Positions 38,413 to 46,413 of a DNA stretch of 64,000 bases are shown in pieces; position 1 is the first letter of the stretch, and every line of letters begins with the position of its first letter. Source of the stretch: Thalassotalea piscium (lineage in GTDB: Bacteria; Pseudomonadota; Gammaproteobacteria; Enterobacterales; Alteromonadaceae); contig NZ_AP027362.1 in assembly GCF_030295935.1 (NCBI RefSeq), positions 3,286,001 to 3,350,000 of the forward strand, read 5' to 3'. Position numbers and translations under genes: made by a program. A model generated the notes under the pieces. The model was not told where the DNA came from, did no database searches, and was given only the letters and a program-made list of their open reading frames with translations.

Positions 38413-38859
38413 ATGATCACAAAGATAAAACAATTCTTAACCGAACTATCTGAACAAGAGACAGTTAATAGTGATAGCGAGCTTTCTATCGAAATGGCGT
38501 CAACCGTATTGTTATGTGAAGTAATGCGCGCTGACGGAAAGTTAGATGAAGAAGAGCTTGCGCAGCTAACCCAGCTAATTACTCACCGCTTTAAACTTAA
38601 TGAAGAAGAAGTTTCTTTATTAATAAAAGAAGCTATTTTAACAAGTGAACATGCCATAGACTTTTACCAGTTCACGTCTAAAATTAATAAAAACTGCACA
38701 ATTAAAGAAAAAATAGAAATGGTAAAGCACTTATGGTTATTAGCCTTAGCAGATGGCGAAGTGAGTGCGATTGAAGAGCATACTATTAGACGAATTGCTG
38801 ACTTATTGCACTTGCGCCAAAGTGAATATATACAAGCAAAAGATGTAATATCCTCCTAG
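38413..38859 (+). CDS. TerB-family protein
   Basis: 148-residue all-helical TerB-like domain with the two acidic metal-binding segments of the family (ADGKLDEEELAQL near residue 43 and ADGEVSAIEEHTIR near 117), each at the start of a helix. Cytosolic. TerB was first named from tellurite-resistance loci, but stand-alone copies are widespread and their role is not settled. There are no other ter genes nearby. Confidence 0.85.
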   Translation: MITKIKQFLTELSEQETVNSDSELSIEMASTVLLCEVMRADGKLDEEELAQLTQLITHRFKLNEEEVSLLIKEAILTSEHAIDFYQFTSKINKNCTIKEKIEMVKHLWLLALADGEVSAIEEHTIRRIADLLHLRQSEYIQAKDVISS

Positions 38860-38934
38860 TTTGAGCTAGTGTGAAATAAATTATTTCAGCGCTAACTATC
38901 AATTCGCGATATAATAAATTTAACTGTTTTTACT

Positions 38935-39149
38935 TATACCAGTTTCATTAATTAAGTGTTCTATTTTATACACAGTGAAAACAGTCAAATACAAGGTATT
39001 TATTTTCATAACGAGTTGTTCAGGACAATAATGCTCATTCATTGTCCACATAAGCTACACCCATGTAGTGATAATTATAAAATAAATAACGCAGTAGTTG
39101 ATTGTTTTAGCCGGTAGAAATATTCACATAGTTAGTGAGATTAGTATTA
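38935..39149. mobile_element. MITE family C, copy 3 (215 bp)
   Basis: Starts TTATACCAGTTTCATTAATT and ends ATAGTTAGTGAGATTAGTAT, in opposite orientation to copies 1 and 2. It carries an extra insert of about 50 bp (AGGACAATAATGCTCATTCA to CACCCATGTAGTGATAATTA) compared with copy 4. Its right end is 18 bp from the cvfB start codon. Confidence 0.83.
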
Positions 39150-39167
39150 ACCAACTTATGGCAAACT

Positions 39168-39998
39168 ATGGCTAATATTGGCAAATTTAATACCCTACCT
39201 GTAATTGCAAAATCCGACAACGGTGTCTATTTAGATGCAGGCGATTTGGGTGAAATACTGTTACCCAATCGATACTTACCTGCCAACTGTGAAATTGGTG
39301 AGCAACTTTCTGTATTTATTTACTTGGACTCAGCCGATAGATTAGTAGCTACAACGCAAAAACCTTATGCGGAAGTTGATACCTTTGCTTCACTTAAGGT
39401 TGTACAGGTAAATAAAATGGGAGCTTTTCTTGACTGGGGCTTACCAAAAGATTTATTGGTTCCATATAATCAACAACATAAAGCAATGGAAGTGGGCCGT
39501 CATTATCTGGTACGAATATCTCTTGACCATAGCACTCAACGACTAATTGCTTCGAGTAAAATTGATAAATTTGTTGATATTTGGCCTGCAGATTACCAAG
39601 TGGAAGAAAAAGTTGAATTAATGATAGCCGCAAAAACTGACCTTGGCTTTAAGGCAGTAATTAACGATAAGCATTGGGGGTTACTGTACGATAACGAAAT
39701 TTTTCAACCACTACGCGTTGGCCAAAAAGTTACAGGTTATATTAAGCAAGTACGTGAAGATGAACGAATTGACTTAACCTTAACTCGTGCTGGTAAAGGA
39801 AAAGTAATCGACTTTAGTAGCCAGCTCATTGCCTATTTAACCCAACATGGTGGGCATAGCCCATTGAATGATAAAAGCGCTCCTGAGCTGATCAAAAAAG
39901 AGCTAGGTGTAAGCAAAAAAACATTTAAAGCAACAGTTGGTAACTTGTTAAAGCAAGGTAAATTAACAATAGAGCCAAACGGTATAAAACTAACCTAG
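39168..39998 (+). CDS. cvfB: CvfB-family S1 RNA-binding protein
   Basis: Protein with tandem S1-like OB domains and a C-terminal winged helix, the CvfB (YitL) architecture implicated in RNA binding and virulence-factor control in staphylococci. The 276-residue sequence has the S1-type block VVQVNKMGAFLDWGLPKDLLVPYNQQ (about 85-112), a second one around 140-215 ending in GQKVTGYIKQVREDERIDLTL, and a winged-helix tail (SPLNDKSAPELIKKELGVSKKTFKATVGNLLKQGKL). Start ATG 39168 (MANIGKFNTL); in-frame codons further upstream belong to the MITE. There is no clear Shine-Dalgarno. Confidence 0.87.
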   Translation: MANIGKFNTLPVIAKSDNGVYLDAGDLGEILLPNRYLPANCEIGEQLSVFIYLDSADRLVATTQKPYAEVDTFASLKVVQVNKMGAFLDWGLPKDLLVPYNQQHKAMEVGRHYLVRISLDHSTQRLIASSKIDKFVDIWPADYQVEEKVELMIAAKTDLGFKAVINDKHWGLLYDNEIFQPLRVGQKVTGYIKQVREDERIDLTLTRAGKGKVIDFSSQLIAYLTQHGGHSPLNDKSAPELIKKELGVSKKTFKATVGNLLKQGKLTIEPNGIKLT

Positions 39999-40080
39999 TG
40001 TATAGTAGCACCTATTTAATCTGATACGTTTTAAGTGTAGATTCTACCAAAACACGCCCACATAACGGGCTGATAATATT

Positions 40081-40373
40081 TAACCTGAATCGGGATAAGC
40101 TAAGCACCTCAATGTCACGATTTTTGCGCGTATCTGCGTTGCCTGCATGGACGTAGGTACTTGGTTTTTGTCTGGAACTAAAAAACCGTTAATTTGCTAC
40201 TAATAGCTCGCTATTAGGTACGCAAACTTGCCTTGATTCACTCAACACTTATAACATTGATTTATAACATTGATTTATAACTACATAAGCAATACGATTG
40301 TTATATAATAAGCAGTTGAAAAATATAACTTTATCGGCATTACTCGTACATCCGTTATCAAGGACTCAGGTTA
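40081..40373. mobile_element. MITE family B, copy 3 (293 bp, longest)
   Basis: Begins TAACCTGAATCGGGATAAGC and ends AGGACTCAGGTTA. The interior contains the full family sequence including the CTGCATGGACGTAGGTACTT block and a short tandem duplication (ATAACATTGATTT twice). Its right terminus runs directly into an IS110 transposase fragment. The 82 bp before it (39999-40080) hold nothing recognised. Confidence 0.88.
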
Positions 40374-40466
40374 AATATTATTGGGGAATCGATCTACATG
40401 CCCGACTTTTATATGTTTGCATACTTGATGAACGTGGTAAAAACTTGTTCATCAAAATAGCTGCCT
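40373..40466 (+). pseudogene. IS110-family transposase fragment
   Basis: The reading frame gives KYYWGIDLHARLLYVCILDE plus RGKNLFIK, the N-terminal DEDD-type start of IS110-family transposases (GIDLH.....VC.LD..G). Only about 30 codons remain. The fragment is cut on the left by the end of a family B MITE and on the right by a family C MITE, so it is not functional. Confidence 0.7.
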
Positions 40467-40630
40467 TATACCAGTTTCATTAAATAAGTGATCTATTTTA
40501 TACGCAGTGAAAACAGGCAAATACAAGGCATTTATTTTATAACTAGTTGTTCTAATTATAAAATAAATAACGCAGTAGTTGATTGTTTTAACCAGTAGAA
40601 ATGATCACATAATTAGTGAGATTGGTATTA
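40467..40630. mobile_element. MITE family C, copy 4 (164 bp)
   Basis: TTATACCAGTTTCATTAAAT to AATTAGTGAGATTGGTATTA, close to the reverse complement of copy 1 across its whole length. It is joined directly to the IS110 fragment on its left. Confidence 0.86.
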
Positions 40631-40685
40631 TACACAGGTTAAGGTGTTGTTCACTGTCAGTGCATATCAACAATTATCATTAAAA

Positions 40686-40715
40686 AGCCTCTTAAACATA
40701 CATGTTTAAGAGGCT
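40686..40715 (-). terminator. Intrinsic terminator after the TonB receptor gene
   Basis: A 14-bp perfect stem (AGCCTCTTAAACAT and its complement) with a 2-base gap; on the minus strand it runs into TTTTT. It is 54 bases past the receptor stop codon. Confidence 0.88.
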
Positions 40716-40768
40716 GTAATTATTAACTATTTACTGGTTCAAATTCGTGATTTTAGCTTATCATTTCT

Positions 40769-43165
40769 TTAAAAGCTGCCTCTAAAACCAACGGTAAAAC
40801 CACGTCCAGGTAGCGGGGCAAGCTCTTTTAAAAATGATGAATGTACACGCGCTTCTTTATTGGTTAAGTTATTCGCTTTAATAAACAGCACTAAATCATC
40901 ACCAACCCCTTGCAAGTAGTAGTTTAGATGCGCATCGATCATAGTATAACTATCAGTGTGAGTTTCTAATGGCGCTAATCTAGATTGTTGATTATAGCGA
41001 CTCACCGACACCTCTGCTTCATAACTATCTACTTGGTAATTCAGTAGTCCTCCAATACGTAAAGGCGGTATTCTAGGTAAATTACCACCATCAACTAAAG
41101 ATGCTCGAATATAATCGCTAAACAAGGTTGCTTTAACATTGTTATTAATCTGGTAAACAAGTTCTGCTTCTATACCGTAGAGATTAACGTCATTTTGTTG
41201 GTAATTATAAATAGGTAGCCCTACTTCATGAGTCTCTTCTTCATCATGATCATGGTCGTGGTCGTGTTCCTCACTAAAAAACAAGCCCGTATTTTGTGCG
41301 TAATAATAATCGTTAATACGGTTATAAAAAGCACTAACAACAAAGCCAAAGTCGCCTTCGAACTTTCTCCATGTTAAGTCTAGGTTATAAGAAGTCTCTA
41401 TTTCTGCTTGGCTATCACTAAGCCCAAAATGATTATGTTGATGACCCTGGTGATATTCAACTTGATATAAGGCGCCTATTTCATAAGTACTTGTACCGAT
41501 ATGAGGGCCAAATGAAAATAGCTCAGCTGCGGAAGGTGCACGTTGAGAGATAGCCGCCGACACACCTAAGTTATATCCTGGCTGATAATCCCAAACTAAA
41601 CCTAAAGAAGCGCTTGTTGGTGTAAAAGTGTATTCTTCATCTAATAAACCAACAAAATCACCACTATTTAATGCTGATGTAACGTTAATTGAAATATGCT
41701 CAACCCTAGCACCGAGCTGGATTAATACATCATCAAAATGTTTTTCCTCTAGCCAAGCAACGGCGATTGATTCTGTTTCTGACGGTGGGGTAAATGCTTC
41801 AACACCTTGTGCTGAAAAGTCGGTATTTTTATAGTGTAAAGTAAACGCGCCTTTCCAACCATCAAACTCTTGGTGGTATGCATCTATTCGCGCTTCGAGC
41901 ATGTCGTTGGTAAAAACGGTGCCAACCACATCATGTTCTATTTCTTTATGCTGATAGTCTGTAAAGGCTATTTTGCTATTAATTTGTCTAATAATTGCAT
42001 TATTAATATTCCACTCTGACAGCATTTGAAATTTGTTTTGACTCAGATCAGCATATACACGCTCCTCTTCATGCCCTATTTCTTCACCTGTTTCATCGTG
42101 ATAATCTTCATGTTCATGCTCCGTATGACTGTGACCGACAATACCATATGTGCGATCTGTTCTGCCGTATGAAAAACCAATATAACCGCTATCAAAAATA
42201 TAACTTGAGCCTAAAGTAAAACCAGATGCTTTACCGTCACTATTTAATAAAATACCAGTGTTCGCCTCTTCGTGCTCGCTATGCTCACCATCTTCATGAT
42301 GATTTTCAGACTCTGAGTTGCCAGGAATGTTGTAGTTATTAGCATTTCGCCAAAAACCATCAAGATGAAATGCAAAGTTATTAAACGATGTATTTACCGC
42401 TATTGATACTTCATTTTCATCCGCAACATCATTATGTTTAACCATATAGTCGACACTGTCATCTAAATATTGAGGAACTCTATTATCGACAACGTTTACA
42501 ACACCACCAATAGCACCACTCCCATAAAAGAGTGTTGCTGGGCCTCTCAGTACTTCTACTTGTTGAGCATTTGCGGTATCGGAAGAAACTGCGTGATCTG
42601 GCCCAACGCGTGACGCATCTCCAACATCTAATCCATTTTGAGTAATTAATACTCTTGGCCCATCAAGCCCTCTAATAATCGGGCTACTAGACGCAGGACC
42701 ATAGTAAGATGAATGTACACCAACCTCATTCTTTAACGTTTCTCCAAGAGTTGAGGCATGTTTAGTGCGAAGTTCGTCTGCAGCCAACACGTTAACCGGT
42801 AAAGCCGACTCTATATTAGATGAATGTAGCGGAGTAGCATGTACATCAATAACTTCCATAACACTTGGTATTAGTGTTAGTTCAAATTCGGTTAGATCGG
42901 CTTCGCCTATTGTGAGACGCTGATTTTTATGACTATAACTTTTTGCGGTAACGTGTAATTCGACTACCCCACGATTAAGGTTGTCGATAGAAAACTGGCC
43001 ATTTTTATCAGTTTTAACCACTCGGCTACTACCTACAAGACTTACTTCTGCATTAACAATGGGTTTACCTGACAAGTCTTTTATCTTACCTATTACTTCT
43101 TGTGCGTAGCCCGTCTGGCTATACATTAATGATAGCAAGCTAGCTGCTACTAATTTATTTAACAT
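40769..43165 (-). CDS. Histidine-rich TonB-dependent receptor, ZnuD-like zinc uptake
   Basis: Outer-membrane TonB-dependent transporter of 798 residues. Signal peptide (about 1-21), a carboxypeptidase-regulatory-like beta domain (about 23-105), plug domain (DAT-type TLGETLKNEVGVHSS, RGLDGPRVLI, EVLRGPATLFYGSGAIGG) and a C-terminal barrel ending in F. External loops are packed with His/Asp/Glu: about residues 286-299 (NHHEDGEHSEHEE), 342-370 (HSHTEHEHEDYHDE), 568-580 (HQGHQHNHFG) and 631-645 (EEHDHDHDHDEEE). Such loops mark zinc receptors such as ZnuD. It is downstream of a small exported protein whose promoter region has a Zur-like site, supporting zinc as ligand. Confidence 0.88.
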   Translation of the reverse strand: MLNKLVAASLLSLMYSQTGYAQEVIGKIKDLSGKPIVNAEVSLVGSSRVVKTDKNGQFSIDNLNRGVVELHVTAKSYSHKNQRLTIGEADLTEFELTLIPSVMEVIDVHATPLHSSNIESALPVNVLAADELRTKHASTLGETLKNEVGVHSSYYGPASSSPIIRGLDGPRVLITQNGLDVGDASRVGPDHAVSSDTANAQQVEVLRGPATLFYGSGAIGGVVNVVDNRVPQYLDDSVDYMVKHNDVADENEVSIAVNTSFNNFAFHLDGFWRNANNYNIPGNSESENHHEDGEHSEHEEANTGILLNSDGKASGFTLGSSYIFDSGYIGFSYGRTDRTYGIVGHSHTEHEHEDYHDETGEEIGHEEERVYADLSQNKFQMLSEWNINNAIIRQINSKIAFTDYQHKEIEHDVVGTVFTNDMLEARIDAYHQEFDGWKGAFTLHYKNTDFSAQGVEAFTPPSETESIAVAWLEEKHFDDVLIQLGARVEHISINVTSALNSGDFVGLLDEEYTFTPTSASLGLVWDYQPGYNLGVSAAISQRAPSAAELFSFGPHIGTSTYEIGALYQVEYHQGHQHNHFGLSDSQAEIETSYNLDLTWRKFEGDFGFVVSAFYNRINDYYYAQNTGLFFSEEHDHDHDHDEEETHEVGLPIYNYQQNDVNLYGIEAELVYQINNNVKATLFSDYIRASLVDGGNLPRIPPLRIGGLLNYQVDSYEAEVSVSRYNQQSRLAPLETHTDSYTMIDAHLNYYLQGVGDDLVLFIKANNLTNKEARVHSSFLKELAPLPGRGFTVGFRGSF

Positions 43166-43328
43166 TATTTTTTACCTAATTGAAAAATGTATATCTCTGG
43201 AAAATATTTGTTCGAATGTTCTACGCCCCAATAAATAAACATTCACTAAAATAGCGAAACAATATTGGATAGCTTAAATTAACTTCACTTGGGTTAAGCA
43301 AAGCTAATAATAGAAATTTGTATACTGG

Positions 43329-43628
43329 TTAGGTATGAGTTGGTGGCGCTCTTAATTGAGGGGAAAAGTAATCAGTTTTAGTCGCATGCTTAATATTGTC
43401 TATCGTCGAAGGCTGCGTAAACTCACTGATTTCAACAGGTGTTACCGTGAGCCTTTGAGGTATGCTACCAATATTATGTTGACATAAATTACACTCTTGT
43501 TGTTCAACATTAGACTTTGTTACATCTATCGTATGAGCATGCCCTAAACTAAAAAACAACAAAAACACCAGCATGAATAGGCTGGTTAATCGATATTTCG
43601 GAATTAGTTTTAGTTTTAAAGTACTCAT
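43329..43628 (-). CDS. Small exported protein ahead of the zinc receptor
   Basis: 99 residues with a signal peptide or anchor (YRLTSLFMLVFLLFFSLGHAHT). The short mature part has a CNLCQHNI motif and ends in PQLRAPPTHT, reminiscent of DUF2946-type small proteins found beside metal-uptake receptors. I cannot assign the family firmly. It is 163 bp upstream of the TonB receptor on the same strand. A Zur-like operator lies 7 bases upstream of its ATG, and there is no clear Shine-Dalgarno. The Cys/His content suggests periplasmic metal binding, by inference. Confidence 0.6.
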   Translation of the reverse strand: MSTLKLKLIPKYRLTSLFMLVFLLFFSLGHAHTIDVTKSNVEQQECNLCQHNIGSIPQRLTVTPVEISEFTQPSTIDNIKHATKTDYFSPQLRAPPTHT

Positions 43629-43634
43629 AGTGAT

Positions 43635-43649
43635 TGTGATACTATAACA
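43635..43649. promoter_or_regulatory. Zur-like operator
   Basis: TGTGATACTATAACA matches the core of gammaproteobacterial Zur boxes (TGTTATAATATAACA) at 13 of 15 positions. It overlaps a -10-like TATAGT on the minus strand and sits just upstream of the small exported protein gene that precedes the ZnuD-like receptor. Site and context agree with zinc-repressed expression. Confidence 0.6.
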
Positions 43650-43736
43650 CTAAAGACAATAATACAATGAAGCAAATAGGAAAATTGATCTTTTCTTTAA
43701 AGATAATAGGCTCTGCATTGTGTTGGTTATTTAAGT

Positions 43737-44017
43737 TAACCTGAGCTCTGGATAACGGATGTACTTTCAATACAGATAAAGTTATATTTTTAAATTACTT
43801 ACTATAGAACAATCGTATTGCTTATGTAGTTATATATCAATGTTATAAGTGTTGAGTGAATCAAGGCAAGTTTGCGTACCTAATAGCGAGCTATTAGTAG
43901 CAAATTAACGGTTTTTTAGTTCCAGACAAAAACCAAGTACCTACGTCCATGCAGGCAACGCAGATACGCGCAAAAATCGTGACATTGACCTGCTTAGCTT
44001 ATCCAGAACTCAGGTTA
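43737..44017. mobile_element. MITE family B, copy 4 (281 bp, reverse orientation)
   Basis: TAACCTGAGCTCTGGATAAC to ATCCAGAACTCAGGTTA. Its reverse complement matches the 40081 copy almost throughout, including the GTACCTACGTCCATGCAGG block. It fills the gap between the Zur-controlled gene and the tldD 3' end. Confidence 0.88.
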
Positions 44018-44041
44018 AGTTATTAAAACTATTGTGAAACA

Positions 44042-44133
44042 ATAACTCATGCCATATATGGAGCCTGTCTAATTACAAAGCAATTAAAGTCGCTAAGCAG
44101 AATGCTTTACAGCCATATATGGTATGAAGTTAT
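44042..44133. repeat. 92-bp element with 20-bp imperfect inverted repeats
   Basis: ATAACTCATGCCATATATGG at the left and CCATATATGGTATGAAGTTA at the right are near-perfect inverted repeats enclosing about 50 bp. It ends 9 bp from the tldD stop. It could form a large hairpin acting as 3'-end structure, or be another miniature element; only one copy is seen in this window. Confidence 0.55.
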
Positions 44134-44141
44134 ATCGCTCA

Positions 44142-45581
44142 CTACTGTGTTCCACCTACAGTCATTTCATCAATTTTTAAGGTTGGCTGCCCAACGCCTA
44201 CAGGTACGCTTTGACCATCTTTACCACAAACGCCCACTCCGGCATCAAGGGTTAAGTCATTGCCTACCATGCTTACATTCCTCATTGCTTCTGGCCCACT
44301 ACCAATTAATGTTGCGCCTTTTATTGGCGTGGTAATTTCGCCATTTTCAATTAAATACGCTTCAGAACTTGTAAAGACAAACTTGCCTGAGGTGATATCA
44401 ACTTGGCCACCAGCAAAATTGGGCGCATATATGCCTTTGTTTACTGTGGCAATAATGTCTTTCGGATCATGCTCGCCGGCTAACATATAGGTATTTGTCA
44501 TACGTGGCATAGGTAAGTGAGCATAAGACTCTCGGCGCCCATTACCTGTAGGTTTAACGCCCATTAGGCCCGCGTTGTGTTTATCTTGCATATAACCTTT
44601 TAGTATGCCTTTTTCGATTAACACATTGTATTGTGAAGGCGTGCCCTCATCGTCAATCGACATAGAGCCTCTACGATTTTGCAAGGTGCCATCATCAACA
44701 ATAGTACAATGTTCAGAGGTAACCTGCTGACCAATACGACCTGAGAAAGTTGATGAACCTTTACGATTAAAGTCACCTTCTAAACCATGACCAACAGCTT
44801 CATGTAACAATACACCGGGCCAACCACTGCCTAAAATTACCGGGAAATTACCAGCGGGTGACTCCACTGCCACCAAATTAACCAAGGCCTGTCGTACCGC
44901 CTCTTCAGCATAACTCAAGTAACGCGCTTTACCATTTTCTAACTCAAAAAAGTAACTGTAGTCTGTACGTGCACCACCACCAGCGCTTGCTCGCTCACGC
45001 TTGCCATTTTCTTCAACAAGCACTGAGCAGTTTAATCGTACTAACGGACGAATATCGGTTGCATAAGTTCCATCAGTTGCAGCTACTAATATTTTTTCAT
45101 ACACGCCCGATAAACTCACGATCACTTGTTTAACTCTTGCATCAACCGATCTAGCGTGTGCTTCAACTTCATGTAGTAACGTTATTTTTTGTTCTTGAGC
45201 TAAGCTTGTTAACGGGTCTGTCGCTTGATAAATAAGTGACACATTTTGCTTTTTAAAGGCTTGAACGCTGCCATTTTTATCGGCAGCAGCAATGCCTTTA
45301 GCGGCATCAGCTGCAATAGTTAAAGCTTCAGGCGTAATATCGTCAGAATAGGCAAAGCCGGTTTTTTCTCCTGATATCGCACGAACACCAACGCCACGTT
45401 CGATATTATACGAACCTTCTTTTACGATCCCATCTTCGAGCATCCAAGACTCATGACTACTTGCTTGAAAATACAGATCCGCAAAATCAACTTGTCGCTG
45501 ATAAATACTTGAAAGGGTTTTATTTAAGAAACTAGGATCTAACTGGCTATCGGCCAAGAGCTCTTGCTCTACACTATTCAT
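44142..45581 (-). CDS. tldD: Metalloprotease TldD
   Basis: Zinc metalloprotease subunit that acts with TldE (PmbA) in peptide maturation and antitoxin or microcin processing. It has 479 residues (E. coli 481). The catalytic zinc motif [11 protein letters not shown] is near residue 260 and the conserved C-terminal end [28 protein letters not shown] is intact. It starts 1 base after the nitrilase stop. It is the last gene of the mreBCD-maf-rng-yhdP-nitrilase-tldD cluster. tldE is not in the window. Confidence 0.96.
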   Translation of the reverse strand: MNSVEQELLADSQLDPSFLNKTLSSIYQRQVDFADLYFQASSHESWMLEDGIVKEGSYNIERGVGVRAISGEKTGFAYSDDITPEALTIAADAAKGIAAADKNGSVQAFKKQNVSLIYQATDPLTSLAQEQKITLLHEVEAHARSVDARVKQVIVSLSGVYEKILVAATDGTYATDIRPLVRLNCSVLVEENGKRERASAGGGARTDYSYFFELENGKARYLSYAEEAVRQALVNLVAVESPAGNFPVILGSGWPGVLLHEAVGHGLEGDFNRKGSSTFSGRIGQQVTSEHCTIVDDGTLQNRRGSMSIDDEGTPSQYNVLIEKGILKGYMQDKHNAGLMGVKPTGNGRRESYAHLPMPRMTNTYMLAGEHDPKDIIATVNKGIYAPNFAGGQVDITSGKFVFTSSEAYLIENGEITTPIKGATLIGSGPEAMRNVSMVGNDLTLDAGVGVCGKDGQSVPVGVGQPTLKIDEMTVGGTQ

Positions 45582-45582
45582 A

Positions 45583-46413
45583 TTATTTCAACTTGGTTAT
45601 AAACTGGTTATGTGCCCTTACTGGCATTGATTGTTGTACTTTTTTTAAGTTTTCGAGTGAAAACGTTGCTGTAGCACAGCCGTTTTGGTCTGCTAAATTT
45701 GTTAGCACTTCACCCCAAGGACTAATTATCATACTATGGCCCCATGTTTCTCGGCCACTTGCATGAGTGCCCGACTGCCCAGCGGCTACTATATAAACCT
45801 GATTTTCAATGGCTCTACTTTGAAGTAGTACCTGCCAATGCGCCTCTCCAGTTACTTTAGTGAAAGCACTCGGCACGGTGATCACATTGGCTCCTTGGCT
45901 TGTTAGGGAGCGAAACAATTCAGGAAAGCGTAAATCATAACAAATCGTTAGACCTAGGTTAATATTCTGAGTGACTGGCAATACCTTTGTTTCTTTACCT
46001 GCTTGTGTATAACGGGACTCAAAGTAATTTTTTTCAGCATCATCAACCACTACATCAAACAGGTGTAATTTATCATAGCGCCCTATTTGTTCGCCTGTTG
46101 AAGAAAAAACACAACATGAATTAGTAAACTTATCACCTTCTTCTGTGAGTAAAGGAATGCTACCTGCCACTAAAATTATTTGGTACTTCTTTGCTATTGC
46201 TGCTAATTCAGCCACCAAGCTATTGTCTGGTGCTGTTTCTTTGGCTAGTGCGAGTTGGTCAGCATCCTTTCCGCCAAAGAATAAACAGCATTCAGGCAAC
46301 ACCACTATGTGTTCATCTGCTATTTTTAAACCTGAAAGCTGCTGCTCGATATAAGCTAAGTTATTTTCAACATTAGGCTCAGAGCACATTTGCATTACTG
46401 ATAATTTAACCAT
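45583..46413 (-). CDS. Carbon-nitrogen hydrolase (nitrilase superfamily, Nit-like amidase)
   Basis: 276-residue nitrilase-superfamily amidase. The Glu-Lys-Cys triad is visible as Glu41 (VVLPECC), Lys115 (RYDKLHLF) and Cys158 ([11 protein letters not shown]). It is close to Nit1/Nit2-type deaminated-glutathione amidases, which are often found here between yhdP and tldD. Its start overlaps the yhdP stop by 8 bases, giving tight translational coupling. Cytosolic. The exact amide substrate is inferred from family only. Confidence 0.92.
   Translation of the reverse strand: MVKLSVMQMCSEPNVENNLAYIEQQLSGLKIADEHIVVLPECCLFFGGKDADQLALAKETAPDNSLVAELAAIAKKYQIILVAGSIPLLTEEGDKFTNSCCVFSSTGEQIGRYDKLHLFDVVVDDAEKNYFESRYTQAGKETKVLPVTQNINLGLTICYDLRFPELFRSLTSQGANVITVPSAFTKVTGEAHWQVLLQSRAIENQVYIVAAGQSGTHASGRETWGHSMIISPWGEVLTNLADQNGCATATFSLENLKKVQQSMPVRAHNQFITKLK

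Noticed and set aside
39135-39167. Upstream GTG start for cvfB
   Set aside because: It lies inside the end of a family C MITE and the resulting residues do not fit the CvfB N-terminus.
40298-40372. Upstream part of the ORF leading into the IS110 fragment
   Set aside because: This part is family B MITE sequence read in frame by chance; only the part from 40373 resembles a transposase.
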